Source: Thermoclostridium stercorarium subsp. stercorarium DSM 8532 (GTDB lineage Bacteria > Bacillota > Clostridia > DSM-8532). From it: 64,000 bases of DNA. The notes under the pieces are model-generated. The model was not told the DNA's origin and searched no databases. It saw nothing but the letters and a program-made list of their open reading frames with translations. A program made the translations under genes and the position numbers. The first letter of the stretch is position 1. The number at the start of each line of letters is the position of its first letter. Below are positions 28,349-37,646 of this stretch, piece by piece. The stretch is from contig NC_020134.1 of NCBI RefSeq assembly GCF_000331995.1, positions 1,525,465-1,589,464 on the forward strand. Reading direction: 5' to 3'.

Positions 28349-29648
28349 ACTTACCGTATTTCTGCACCTGATACAGTTCAATACCCATTTTGTCAGCCAA
28401 TTTCTTGCATTCCTCAAAAGCCTGAATATACGCCTCAGGAAGTACTTCATTCTCGGGGATTACGATATATGCAATCCTCTTATAATTACCTGAAAGCAGC
28501 GATACATCTAAGATGTAGTCACGAACCTGGTATCTCTGAAAAGTGCTGAGTTTGTTCAAATTTTGCTTTATCGTGCCCACAACTGCGGATTTACTGCTGT
28601 AAGTCGGCAGAAAAGGATTTAACGAAAATATCATAACCAGCGAACCGTCTTTTCGGTCATGGGCGTACTCAATCAAATCTATCGTTTTGAAATTTTCAGG
28701 CGTCAGTTCAGCATATTCGCCGATTTCATTCTTTAATTCCCGGGCAAATAACCTGTCTATTTTGTTTCCCCTTGCCAGATGCTGCAAGTAAACGGCTTTC
28801 CCCTTATCCAAATTCCATAAGCTTGCATCTTCCCCCGCCGTTTCCGTCGGGCTGCCAACACCCCACTGCCAGGAAAGCACACAAGCCCTGTTTCGCAATT
28901 TCACTTCAGGTATTATGAAAAAAGCCGGTTTTACCGTGTATTCCACTATAATATCTATTGTTTCCCTGTCATTGAAAAAGGTTGATGACGATAAATCCAG
29001 TTTTTCAATTCCGCCTTTCAGGAAAAGAGACTTCTCCAGTTTTTCAGGTGCAATCTTAAGATCATTTGCCAGGTTATTTTTCAGCATAGCTTTCACAATG
29101 GCATCGAATAAAACGGTTTTTGTTTTACTCAGAATCGAGTCGGAAAGAGCAATACCTATAAGCTGCATCTCATGAACCGGATCTTTCACAACGGTGTTAA
29201 CTGTCTCAATCAGTTCAGTGGTTGAAGTCTGGATGTTTTCTATTCCGGAAAGAAAATTATTAAGGCTTTCTTCAATATTCTTGTTTTCTTTTCCCAATGA
29301 TACCGCTTCACAGTAAACATTCTGAACTGATTTATAGAAATTTTCAATTACCGCCGTTTTGTTTTGAAGCTCTTCCCAAGCCTTTTTTGTTGTGTCAAGT
29401 AATTCATCATGCTGCTGTTTCAGTCCCGACACTGCATATATATAGCTGTAATGCGCCAGTTCTGTAGCCACTTTGTTTACGGCATGCTGCATTCTGGCAT
29501 AGGTTGATATTATCCGTATAACCGTCAGCAAGGAAACAAAAGCAATCATCAGAAGCGGTATTACCACGGCAGCTTCAACCGTCGCGCTTCCACGTTGTTT
29601 TTCAGCATATCCGGCAGCAGATTCATTTTTCAATAGCCATACCCCCAT
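28326..29648 (-). CDS. TadE-like pilus assembly protein
   Basis: 440 residues. RGSATVEAAVVIPLLM at about 20-35 is the class III prepilin-like cleavage and hydrophobic segment of TadE-like proteins. The rest is an extracytoplasmic domain of unknown fold with a helical segment at about 90-150. The last 90 residues (VPENEVLPEAYIQAFEECKKL) look globular. An alternative TTG start at 29633 overlaps the preceding stop as TTGA and has GGGGG upstream. It is co-oriented with, and overlaps, the 1025-residue gene. Confidence 0.75.
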   Translation of the reverse strand: MGVWLLKNESAAGYAEKQRGSATVEAAVVIPLLMIAFVSLLTVIRIISTYARMQHAVNKVATELAHYSYIYAVSGLKQQHDELLDTTKKAWEELQNKTAVIENFYKSVQNVYCEAVSLGKENKNIEESLNNFLSGIENIQTSTTELIETVNTVVKDPVHEMQLIGIALSDSILSKTKTVLFDAIVKAMLKNNLANDLKIAPEKLEKSLFLKGGIEKLDLSSSTFFNDRETIDIIVEYTVKPAFFIIPEVKLRNRACVLSWQWGVGSPTETAGEDASLWNLDKGKAVYLQHLARGNKIDRLFARELKNEIGEYAELTPENFKTIDLIEYAHDRKDGSLVMIFSLNPFLPTYSSKSAVVGTIKQNLNKLSTFQRYQVRDYILDVSLLSGNYKRIAYIVIPENEVLPEAYIQAFEECKKLADKMGIELYQVQKYGKYDYAEEN

Positions 29649-32600
29649 CTTATACTGAATTTCCCTGTCTGCGGAGTTTTCAGAAAAGACGGTATAAACA
29701 TTGTTTTCATCGAAATCTCTGCTTCAACAATAATAAAAGAATTGTATTCCGACATCAGAAAATCAGGGTTATCCAGAGTTTCCCTCATGTTAAGCTGTAT
29801 TATATCAGCGGCCCTTAACAACTTGGTTTTATTGGGCACGGCGACAAGAAGGAGCCTTAAATAATCCACATAATCAAAGGACACAACCGTTCCGACCAGT
29901 TGGCTTTGCATCCCGGGATCGCCTATCTGGTTTCCGATTTGCTGCAGGCTTTCGGAAAGCATGTCAAGGCTTCCGTCGATTATATTGTTAAGACCTTTTT
30001 TAACTGTCGAAAAAATATTCTCATAGGCAGGACTGTTTATTATGAAATTTGTAATCTCATCTATTGCTTTTTTCTTAAAATGTTCAAGCCTGGCTCCGGT
30101 CCAGTGCGTAACACTGTTCTTCGCTTGCCGGTACTGGTCCTGGCATACTTTTACAACCCATTCCTTTAAATCATCCACATTACTTACGTCATCCAATGGG
30201 AGGGAAACAGCAAATTTCACATCGCCAGCATTATCCTCTTCATCACCTGCCTCGGTTACAGCCTGCTCAATAGGGGCAAAAACTTCATTAACCTTACCGG
30301 TTACCAGTTCGCGAATTAACGTTTTTACCGCATCATCTGCTTTGTCAACCCATTCATCCTTTGTCTTTTTCAGCCATACAGATGTATCCTCAAGGAACTT
30401 CCCTGTAATATCCGAAAACAGCGAGGCAAGGCTTAGTTTCCATGTGTTTTCTGTTTTGTACACGGCCACATCCTTGCCGTCGTTTATATCCTTTAAATCG
30501 AGATAAGATTCGCCGGCGGCCCACCCAAGCAGAATAAGATTTTTGACTATGGGGACTCCGAAGCCTGACCAGCCTGCAATGGATACAGCAGCCGACATTG
30601 CAGCGGAGACTTTTTTGGAATCCATGTACACATGAAGAAGGTTAAGACCCATTCTTATGCCGAATATCGACGCCTGTGCCAGATCGGCATTTGTCTTCTC
30701 TTTTTTGTTTCCGAATATAATGTACTCAACCTCCGCTTTTTCAAAAAAAGTTTTTGCAGGACCACCGTGAATGTTTATTCTCGGGGCGGATACCTTGTCA
30801 ATGTTTGCGTTTTTAAATGCGCTGACTATATACTCATTAATATAAAGGGATTTAAGTACCGATTCACCCAGATTATCCAAAATACTTCCAATCTTAAAGG
30901 AAATGTCTGCGTTACTGTTCAGCGACTTCTTATATTTTTCTTCGGGCTCTGTATTTTCATAATTCTCCGTTAATGCGCCGCCGGTTTCATTATTCTTTTT
31001 TGACGGCAGTGATTTAAACAGTTCTTCCAGTTCTTTGCTCGAAAGTTTTTTGTCTTTGCCGTTAAATGACATTTCATTTTCTTTCTTCCCGCTTTCATCA
31101 GCCTTTTTGATATTGTTCCTCAGTTTTTTCTCGTAACCTTTATCCTTGTTCTCTGTTTCATTTTTCTCATCAAAAACTTTGTTGCACCATCTGTAAAACT
31201 CATTTTTTTCTTTCGCGTTAATATCGGGTTCCAGTTGAAGGGATCTTACTTTATACCCCGAAACCGCCGAATTTATTTTACTTTCCAGCTCTTTGACACA
31301 CTGCTCAATCCCGGTGCCGAACACCTTTCTCTCAGTATATTCCAGTGTCACATATATTCGTTCGGTGCTGTATATAAAGCGTAATATTTCATCCAGAATT
31401 TCTTCAAGCCGACTGGCGGCGTGAGACAATACGGAATAAGTCTCGTTCAACGCAGTCAGATTTACCTCCAAATCTGTTTTTATTGAAGACACCGCTTCAG
31501 GATCTGCGGTAAGCACCAGCTGCTTCATGTCCGACTTGATTTTAACCAGAAATGCATTATCCGACTTTTCGGCTTGTCTTTTTATTTCGGTATTAATTTC
31601 TTCAGACAAATGTTTTATTTCGTAGCACTGTTTCAATATATCCGAGGAGAGTTTTACCGATTCCTCATGGTATTTGACAAATTTGCCCACACTGTTTTTA
31701 ATTTGTGTTATTTTTTCCTGTACCCTTTCGGTTTTGACCGCTATTTCGTTAAGCAGTCCCACACATGTGTCAATTTCTGACTTGAGCTTTCTTTTCGCAG
31801 ATTCAAGCACTTTTTTGGCTTCAGCCTTTTCATCGCTTTTTTGTGAAATTTTTCTCTCAATTTTCTGTATTTCATCAGTAATTCCCGCAATTTCTGCTTC
31901 ATCCTCGCAGTCTTTCAGCCTGTCCTCAAGGTATTCTATTTCCTTCTCCAGATCGGATATTTCCTCTTCAATATTCTCTATCTCGTTTTCTGCTTCATTT
32001 ATTTCTTCAATTGACGAAGGTATGGAAAGATAAGCCCTGTCGAGTACTCCGTTTTGTTTTTCCATATCGTTTATTTCATATAGTAATGAAGATATATGTA
32101 ACAGGCTGTCATTTATCCCCTTTTCAGGCTTTTGGCCGTTTACAAAACGGGGAATCCTCTCAGAGAGAATCAGACTCAGGTAAACCTGTTTCTCACGGAT
32201 TTTCTGCAGATTGTCTTCCAGCTCCATTCTTTTGTTCAAAAGCCCTGACTGAGCCAGAAAAAGATTAAATGCTTTAAGTTTTTCAAGAAAAAGACCTGCA
32301 GTATTCACCGGAGCCCTGTATTTCATAAAGTCGGCAATTTCCTTTTCCAGTACCTGGGCATCGGTCAGGTTAAACACAGGATATACCGTGACACTGTCCA
32401 CCGAAAAACCGAAAAGATCGGTAATACCTGGTATAAACGTATTTTCGGTACCCAAGTTTTTTTCAATAAGGTCGTATATCAGCATTTCAAGTTCTTCCTT
32501 ACTGTGTGCGCTGGCCCACAGCCCGTAATTCTCCTTCAGCGGTGAAAAATACCGGGCCAGCGCCGACTGAACCGCCAATTGAACGGCAGCACGGGCATGC

Positions 32601-32707
32601 GTTTCTCCTGCCCGGAACCGGGCCAAATCAATCACCGTACCTGAAAACAGTATTAAAGCAGACAATATTATACTGACAAAAACCGTTACACTGCCCCGTA
32701 ATTTCAT
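29630..32707 (-). CDS. DUF5702-like Tad-locus protein with large coiled coil
   Basis: 1025 residues. The N-terminus RGSVTVFVSIILSALILFSG is a pseudopilin-like membrane segment, followed by DLARFRAGETHARAAVQLA, as in DUF5702/TadG-like proteins. Residues about 205-345 form a dense acidic/basic coiled coil (long Glu/Lys heptads around EEEISDLEKEIEYLEDRLKD). A second charged low-complexity region lies near 520-620. The C-terminal part is richer in hydrophobic segments. ATG overlaps the stop of the preceding tadE-like gene, with GGAGAA upstream. Function is probably in assembly or length control of the pilus; that is inference. Confidence 0.75.
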   Translation of the reverse strand: MKLRGSVTVFVSIILSALILFSGTVIDLARFRAGETHARAAVQLAVQSALARYFSPLKENYGLWASAHSKEELEMLIYDLIEKNLGTENTFIPGITDLFGFSVDSVTVYPVFNLTDAQVLEKEIADFMKYRAPVNTAGLFLEKLKAFNLFLAQSGLLNKRMELEDNLQKIREKQVYLSLILSERIPRFVNGQKPEKGINDSLLHISSLLYEINDMEKQNGVLDRAYLSIPSSIEEINEAENEIENIEEEISDLEKEIEYLEDRLKDCEDEAEIAGITDEIQKIERKISQKSDEKAEAKKVLESAKRKLKSEIDTCVGLLNEIAVKTERVQEKITQIKNSVGKFVKYHEESVKLSSDILKQCYEIKHLSEEINTEIKRQAEKSDNAFLVKIKSDMKQLVLTADPEAVSSIKTDLEVNLTALNETYSVLSHAASRLEEILDEILRFIYSTERIYVTLEYTERKVFGTGIEQCVKELESKINSAVSGYKVRSLQLEPDINAKEKNEFYRWCNKVFDEKNETENKDKGYEKKLRNNIKKADESGKKENEMSFNGKDKKLSSKELEELFKSLPSKKNNETGGALTENYENTEPEEKYKKSLNSNADISFKIGSILDNLGESVLKSLYINEYIVSAFKNANIDKVSAPRINIHGGPAKTFFEKAEVEYIIFGNKKEKTNADLAQASIFGIRMGLNLLHVYMDSKKVSAAMSAAVSIAGWSGFGVPIVKNLILLGWAAGESYLDLKDINDGKDVAVYKTENTWKLSLASLFSDITGKFLEDTSVWLKKTKDEWVDKADDAVKTLIRELVTGKVNEVFAPIEQAVTEAGDEEDNAGDVKFAVSLPLDDVSNVDDLKEWVVKVCQDQYRQAKNSVTHWTGARLEHFKKKAIDEITNFIINSPAYENIFSTVKKGLNNIIDGSLDMLSESLQQIGNQIGDPGMQSQLVGTVVSFDYVDYLRLLLVAVPNKTKLLRAADIIQLNMRETLDNPDFLMSEYNSFIIVEAEISMKTMFIPSFLKTPQTGKFSIRWGYGY

Positions 32708-33381
32708 TGTCCATTCTCCTGCAATTTAAAATATTTTTTTATATTCTTAAGGGAATTCAGCAGGGGTTCAACTTTTTCCTCAACCCAGTTTCTGGCTCCT
32801 GATTCTTCATAAATTTGAAGTAAATAATCGGTATTTTGGATAAAATCCTGAGTATCATGTACCATTGTTTCACTGTACACTTCCATTCTGGTACGACCCG
32901 GTAACCCCACAAGTTCAAGCAAATCTCCGAAAGGCAGTACATAATCGGCTCTGATGCACAATCCAATCTTTTTAAAAATTATGTAATTGTTGTAGGTCAT
33001 TTCTACGTCAAAACCGCCCGAAGGCTTTATAACACTTTTCGACATCAGTTCATTGAGAACGGCCTGAGCTGCTTTTTCACCTCTTTTGTTTTTATCGGTG
33101 ATAAGCTGCCAGTAAAGGGCCTCACTGACGTATGCATTCCTGTCCGTTATTCCGGTTTCAATATTTATTTCATCAGGATCGTATCCCCATAAAAGGGCCA
33201 TGCTGCGCACACACTTGCTTGCCACCGTCTGCATTAAACAATGCTGATAGTAAAGCATCCCTATGTGAATAATTATAAATATGCATACGATGACAATAGG
33301 AAATATAACGGCATATTCAACCGTAACGGCTCCACGGCACTGTTTTTTTACAAAATCCTGCTTTAAAAATCTTTTACTCAT
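32704..33381 (-). CDS. TadE-family pseudopilin
   Basis: 225 residues. CRGAVTVEYAVIFPIVIVC at about 15-33 is the TadE-like motif: a conserved glutamate followed by a hydrophobic helix. The extracytoplasmic remainder contains EALYWQLITDKN and a C-terminal helix. TadE proteins are processed by the prepilin peptidase and are needed for Flp pilus assembly. The ATG overlaps the flp stop as ATGA, so the two are translationally coupled. Confidence 0.8.
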   Translation of the reverse strand: MSKRFLKQDFVKKQCRGAVTVEYAVIFPIVIVCIFIIIHIGMLYYQHCLMQTVASKCVRSMALLWGYDPDEINIETGITDRNAYVSEALYWQLITDKNKRGEKAAQAVLNELMSKSVIKPSGGFDVEMTYNNYIIFKKIGLCIRADYVLPFGDLLELVGLPGRTRMEVYSETMVHDTQDFIQNTDYLLQIYEESGARNWVEEKVEPLLNSLKNIKKYFKLQENGQ

Positions 33382-33572
33382 GGCGCAGGCGTTATTGAAG
33401 GTAAACCGTACATTCCGGGATTTAAGACCTCTCCCAGCAAATTTTTTACGAAAGAAAAAATCTGTTCCCTGAAAATTAATGCAAGCCCAAGGGCGATTGC
33501 CACAAGAACGACAATTTCAACGGTATTGATACCTTTTTCATCTGAAACAAGCTTTCTTAACATTATTTTCAT
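33378..33572 (-). CDS. flp: Flp-type (type IVb) pilin
   Basis: 64 residues from ATG 33572, with GGGAGGG six bases upstream. KGINTVEIVVLVAIALGLALIF matches Flp1-like pilins: cleavage after the glycine, conserved glutamate at +5, then a hydrophobic helix. The tail ends in PSITPAP. It is the presumed major subunit of the pilus. A pilin this short would form thin filaments. It is adjacent to tadC and the tadE-like gene in the same transcript. Confidence 0.85.
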   Translation of the reverse strand: MKIMLRKLVSDEKGINTVEIVVLVAIALGLALIFREQIFSFVKNLLGEVLNPGMYGLPSITPAP

Positions 33573-33592
33573 AATCAACCCTCCCGGAAAAT

Positions 33593-34468
33593 TTAATAAT
33601 TTATTGAAAACTGCATTATGGCCGGGGCCAATGCAATAATCAGAATCGCCACAAGCATAAGCATCATTGGAAACACGAGTTTTGCCGAAGCCGTTTCACC
33701 CAGTTGTCTCGCGGCATTTTTCCGCATTTCCCAAGCTTCATGGGACATTCTTTTTAATTCATTCACCATCTGTTTTCCACCGAGCTTTGAATTTTGCACT
33801 ATCATGCTTGCAAAGGAGGTTATTTCCCTCACTTTGCATCTTTCCGAGAATTCCTGCCATGCCTGGCTCTCACCGATGCCCGCTTCCAAGTCTGCAAGAA
33901 CCGTCCCTAATTCTTCATACAACGGTTTGGTTTTGTCCGAGTCATCATAAATTTTTACCAAGGCCTGCCGGAGATGCATTCCCGCATTCATCAGTAATGC
34001 CAGCTTACTGACAAACGCCGGAAAATCAATCATCAGCTGGAGTTTTCTCTTTTCCGCCCTATCATCGAGATTTCGGTCTGCAAGAAAAAACAGAAGCGTT
34101 CCCGCAGCAGGTACTGCTATAACAAATTTTGCACCGGCACCCGATGCGGCGCCAACAAAACACGCAACAATAATTCCCAAAAAGGAATACATGAATTTTT
34201 CACCCCAGTATATTCTCAGATAATAACCTGCATACCTTGTCCCATAAACCATAACTATGCGTTGATACAGAAAAACATGGTAAGAACCGGATTTAGGTAT
34301 GTTCAGTTTATTGTAGAGCCACATACCGAAAGCCAGAAAATCCCTGTATGGATATTCCTTTACGTCAAGTATTTTCAGTTCATCGGAAAACTTTTGTCTG
34401 GCGAATTGGTTCATAATAACGTAGAACAAAAAGGTAGATATCATAATTACGGCATATGCGGTATTCAA
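33593..34468 (-). CDS. tadC: TadC-like type II secretion F-domain protein
   Basis: 291 residues with hydrophobic segments near 7-24, 90-130 and 265-289. The T2SF domain shows MIDFPAFVSKLALLMNAGMHLRQAL and the characteristic SKLGGKQMVNELKRMS turn. TadC pairs with TadB to form the inner-membrane platform that couples ATPase motion to pilin extrusion. The start is TTG at 34468. It follows tadB by 14 bp. Confidence 0.85.
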   Translation of the reverse strand: MNTAYAVIMISTFLFYVIMNQFARQKFSDELKILDVKEYPYRDFLAFGMWLYNKLNIPKSGSYHVFLYQRIVMVYGTRYAGYYLRIYWGEKFMYSFLGIIVACFVGAASGAGAKFVIAVPAAGTLLFFLADRNLDDRAEKRKLQLMIDFPAFVSKLALLMNAGMHLRQALVKIYDDSDKTKPLYEELGTVLADLEAGIGESQAWQEFSERCKVREITSFASMIVQNSKLGGKQMVNELKRMSHEAWEMRKNAARQLGETASAKLVFPMMLMLVAILIIALAPAIMQFSINY

Positions 34469-34482
34469 ATCCTATCCCGCCC

Positions 34483-35286
34483 TTAAAACCTTATATTCAT
34501 AATCCTGTTGGAGACAAAAATCCCCACACCAAGCAGTATCAAAGAAAAAGTCATAATAATTCTTCCTGAAGACGTTGCAAACATTGGTTCCATAAATTCA
34601 CCGCTCATTAGAGATATGAAAAGCACCATCATTACCGAAGATAATGAAAGAATACGCTGTTCCTGCTTTTTGGCGGCAAGGCCGATTTCAATTTCCTGCT
34701 TAATCTCAATCCGTTCGCCAATCATCCCCGAAGTGGTGCGGATAACCTCCACAAGGTTTCCGCCCGTCCTTTTACATACCGAAAACACGTCTGAAAAATG
34801 TTGTATTTCTTCCACACCCGACCGCGCTGCAAAATCCTTAAGTATGTTTTCAATGTTTTCATTCATCTGTAACCTTTTTATAATCAGCTCTGTCTCATTT
34901 ACAATGTATGCTTTCTTACCGGGATATAAATTTCTGAGTATTCCGTGTGCATACACAAAAGCCTGTTCGACGGATTTTCCGGCAGACAGTGCGGCTCCAA
35001 TGTAATACAGCATATCTTTAAACTGCAACCTTAAAATATTCCTGCGGGTCTCGATAAGCTGCCTCTTCCTGATTTTCGGATAAAATAAGCCTAATGCCGA
35101 AATAAACGCCACCGGTATAATTTTTCTGTAAAATATCCATCCGATTACTGCCATTACCAGAACACCAACAGCTGAATAAATAATCCACTCATGAATTTTG
35201 TAGTTGTATTTATCATAATTTTCAATGTAAAATTCTTCTGTTCGGGTTTGACTCACAGAAAACACCAACTTTTGATTATTTGTCAT
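34483..35286 (-). CDS. tadB: TadB-like type II secretion F-domain protein
   Basis: 267 residues with hydrophobic segments near 33-70, 209-225 and 238-258. The T2SF core has LQFKDMLYYIGAALSAGKSVEQAF and KRTGGNLVEVIRTTSGMI. It is the first gene of the visible Tad operon. The ATG has no clear ribosome site. Promoter-like hexamers (35289-35317) place a possible transcription start inside the first codons, so the true start may be a GTG at codon 8 or 11, or transcription may begin further upstream. Confidence 0.82.
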   Translation of the reverse strand: MTNNQKLVFSVSQTRTEEFYIENYDKYNYKIHEWIIYSAVGVLVMAVIGWIFYRKIIPVAFISALGLFYPKIRKRQLIETRRNILRLQFKDMLYYIGAALSAGKSVEQAFVYAHGILRNLYPGKKAYIVNETELIIKRLQMNENIENILKDFAARSGVEEIQHFSDVFSVCKRTGGNLVEVIRTTSGMIGERIEIKQEIEIGLAAKKQEQRILSLSSVMMVLFISLMSGEFMEPMFATSSGRIIMTFSLILLGVGIFVSNRIMNIRF

Positions 35287-35288
35287 AG

Positions 35289-35317
35289 ATCGTACAGAAA
35301 TTGTAAGAAGAAGTCAA
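35289..35317 (-). promoter_or_regulatory. Possible promoter overlapping the tadB start
   Basis: TTGACT and TACGAT on the minus strand are spaced 17 bp, with the -10 ending two bases before the annotated tadB ATG. If used, the message would be leaderless or start downstream of that ATG. Confidence 0.35.
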
Positions 35318-35321
35318 TAAT

Positions 35322-35400
35322 ATTGGCATAAAAAGCCGTTTTCCGGGCATAAAATGCCCGCTTATGCCATTCATGCAATAAACTAATCAATTCATGCAAT
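35322..35400 (-). promoter_or_regulatory. Structured, repeat-bearing region upstream of tadB
   Basis: Two exact copies of ATTCATGCAAT (35369-35379 and 35390-35400) are spaced 21 bp, two helical turns, as expected for paired protein sites. Next to them, on the minus strand, GGCATAA pairs with a distal TTATGCC around an inner CGGGCAT-TTT-ATGCCCG hairpin. It lies between the histidine kinase stop and tadB. It matches no riboswitch class I know. Confidence 0.5.
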
Positions 35401-35447
35401 CAGGAAACATAAAAAAAGAAAAAAACTTTGAAATAATGCCTTCAGTT

Positions 35448-36965
35448 TTAGTTGTCCGAAATGCCTTCGCAGGAATTGTTCCTTTCAAGTTTTAAAATTA
35501 CCGAAAAAACGCTGCCTTCTCCCAATTTGCTTTTGACATGGATTTTCCCTCCATGCCTGAGTATTATAATTCTGGCAATTGAAAGCCCAAGGCCGTGGCC
35601 GCCTTTGTTCCTGTCCCTTGACCTGTCGGCACGGTAAAACCGATCAAAAATGCTCTGGATATCCCTGCTGTCAATTCCGCAGCCTGAATCCTTTACCGAA
35701 AGTACCGCTGTGTTATTTTCTTTTTTTAAGCTTATTTCAATCTTTTTCCCCGGTTCGGTATATTTCTGTGCATTGTCCACGAAAATACGCATGGCCTGTT
35801 TCAATCGGTTTCTGTCACCTACAATTTCAATCCCCGTTTCAATTGAATCCTCGATAATGTGATCCTTGTCCACCATCCTTGTTTCCTTAACCAGTTCCTC
35901 CATCATCTCGCTTAAAGAAAACAGCTTCTCTTCCAGCACAAGGGTATCCTTGTCGTTTCTTGCAATAAACAGAAGCTTGTCAACAAGTTCTTTCATGTTT
36001 TCGGCTTCTTGCTCAATAGCTTCAATGGCTTCATTCAGTACTTCCGGATCGTCTTTTCCCCAGCGTTCCAGCATTCTGGCATATCCCTGTATAACGGAAA
36101 TGGGGGTCCTTAATTCATGAGAAGCATCGGATACGAACTGGTTCTGTTTGTTATATGCGGCTTCGATACGGTCCATCATTTCATTGAAGGTAACAATAAG
36201 TTCTTTAAGTTCGTCTTTTGCATTGGTAACATTAAGCCTCAGATTAAGATTTTGGGCTGTAATTTCCCTGGCCATTTTTGTCATTTCGGCTATTGGGTTC
36301 AAAACATTTTTGGTGATGGCATTACCCCTGAAAAAAATTATAAGGGTAACGGTGATGTACAAAACTGCAGAAAAACCGAATATTAATAACATTTCATATA
36401 CAGTTCGTGTTATGTTTCTGAAAACGTATACTGTGAAAGTTTTTTCGTTCACTGATAAATCCGACTTAAACATTATATATATCGAACGTTCTTTTTGAAA
36501 AAACCAAATTGGTATTTGGCTATAGGAAACTGCAAAATCACCAAAGGTATTGATTATTAATTCTCCGCTCAAATCGGCCAGGGCTATCTCCGTATCCTTC
36601 TGAACGGCTATTTCGTAAATGCTTTCGGACAGATCATCCGACACCATCAGTTCTTCAATAACCTTCTTTGTGTCGCTTCCAAGTAAGATAAGATTAAAAC
36701 CGGTATAAACAATCATGACCAATATAAGGCATGACAAAAAAGTATCGATTAGAATCTGGGTATATGAAACAGATATCCTGCGGCTCATCGAAAAATTGGT
36801 TTTGTATGAAGCTCTACCGCTCTTTCCCGAAGCATTTCCCGGCGCAGGACCATTGTTTTTATATTTCATTTTGCCTTTCTGTTTCCCCGCTGCAGCGGAT
36901 ACTTTTTTATCATGTTTTAAATTGTCGGTACTATTCTCCGTCTTCAAAAATATACCCCACTCCAC
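35448..36965 (-). CDS. Membrane sensor histidine kinase
   Basis: 505 residues from GTG 36965, which overlaps the regulator gene by 35 bp; a TTG six codons later has a better-placed GGAGTGGGG. Residues 1-65 are basic and low in complexity. Membrane helices lie at about 72-94 and 190-212, enclosing a sensor loop of about 95 residues. HAMP and coiled coil follow. The phosphoacceptor box is SDASHELRTPISVIQ, the N box DNAQKYTEPG, and the G boxes DSGCGID and GGHGLGLSIAR. It phosphorylates the upstream-encoded regulator. Ligand unknown. Confidence 0.9.
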   Translation of the reverse strand: MEWGIFLKTENSTDNLKHDKKVSAAAGKQKGKMKYKNNGPAPGNASGKSGRASYKTNFSMSRRISVSYTQILIDTFLSCLILVMIVYTGFNLILLGSDTKKVIEELMVSDDLSESIYEIAVQKDTEIALADLSGELIINTFGDFAVSYSQIPIWFFQKERSIYIMFKSDLSVNEKTFTVYVFRNITRTVYEMLLIFGFSAVLYITVTLIIFFRGNAITKNVLNPIAEMTKMAREITAQNLNLRLNVTNAKDELKELIVTFNEMMDRIEAAYNKQNQFVSDASHELRTPISVIQGYARMLERWGKDDPEVLNEAIEAIEQEAENMKELVDKLLFIARNDKDTLVLEEKLFSLSEMMEELVKETRMVDKDHIIEDSIETGIEIVGDRNRLKQAMRIFVDNAQKYTEPGKKIEISLKKENNTAVLSVKDSGCGIDSRDIQSIFDRFYRADRSRDRNKGGHGLGLSIARIIILRHGGKIHVKSKLGEGSVFSVILKLERNNSCEGISDN

Positions 36966-37617
36966 GCACCGTTTTTATGTAAGAAAGGTTGTATTTCTGA
37001 TCAATTTTTGCTCTGAGATATCTTATGTATACGTCGGTTACATTGGTATCTCCAAAATAATCATAACCCCATACCTTTTCCAGAATCTGCTCGCGTGTTA
37101 GGACAATACCCCTGTTTTCCATAAGGTATTCAAGAAGATCATATTCCTTTTTGGAAAGCGTTATTTCTTCATCTTTATACATTACAGTGTGCTTTGCCTT
37201 ATTCAGAACAAGATCCCCGGCCCTGATAATGTCACTTTCCCTTTTGGCGGAGTTGTCTCGCCTTTTAAGGGCAACCCTTATTCTCGCCAGCAGTTCTTCT
37301 ATCGCAAATGGTTTTGTGACATAATCATCCGCCCCGCTGTCAAGACCTACCACCTTATCAGATACGTCATCCTTTGCAGTTAGCATGATAACGGGCATGT
37401 CCGACACTTTCCTGATACGCCGTAAAACCTCAATCCCGCTTAGAAGAGGAAGCATCAGATCAAGAATTACCAGGTCGGGATTATTACTCAAGGCTTTTTC
37501 AAGACCGCTTCGCCCGTCGTAGGCTATTTCAACTTCGTACCCCTCGTGCCTGAGTTCCAGCTCAAGAAACCTGGCCAGCCTTGTATCATCTTCGATTATC
37601 AGTATTTTCTCAGCCAT
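36931..37617 (-). CDS. OmpR-family response regulator
   Basis: 228 residues from ATG 37617 (AGGGTG upstream). An in-frame ATG at 37647 overlaps the previous stop as TAATG and is an alternative. The receiver domain has IIEDD, the phosphorylated aspartate in VILDLMLP and the lysine of VTKPF. The winged-helix DNA-binding domain occupies about 130-228 (LSKKEYDLLEYLMENRG, GVGYIFE). It pairs with the adjacent kinase. The pilus operon directly downstream is a plausible target (inference). Confidence 0.93.
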   Translation of the reverse strand: MAEKILIIEDDTRLARFLELELRHEGYEVEIAYDGRSGLEKALSNNPDLVILDLMLPLLSGIEVLRRIRKVSDMPVIMLTAKDDVSDKVVGLDSGADDYVTKPFAIEELLARIRVALKRRDNSAKRESDIIRAGDLVLNKAKHTVMYKDEEITLSKKEYDLLEYLMENRGIVLTREQILEKVWGYDYFGDTNVTDVYIRYLRAKIDQKYNLSYIKTVRGVGYIFEDGE

Positions 37618-37646
37618 TTTTTCACCCTGGAATTTAATATCATTCA

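Noticed and set aside
31574-32033. Long plus-strand frames rich in Ser/Phe opposite the 1025-residue gene
   Set aside because: They are antisense shadows of the Glu/Lys coiled coil; no start signals.
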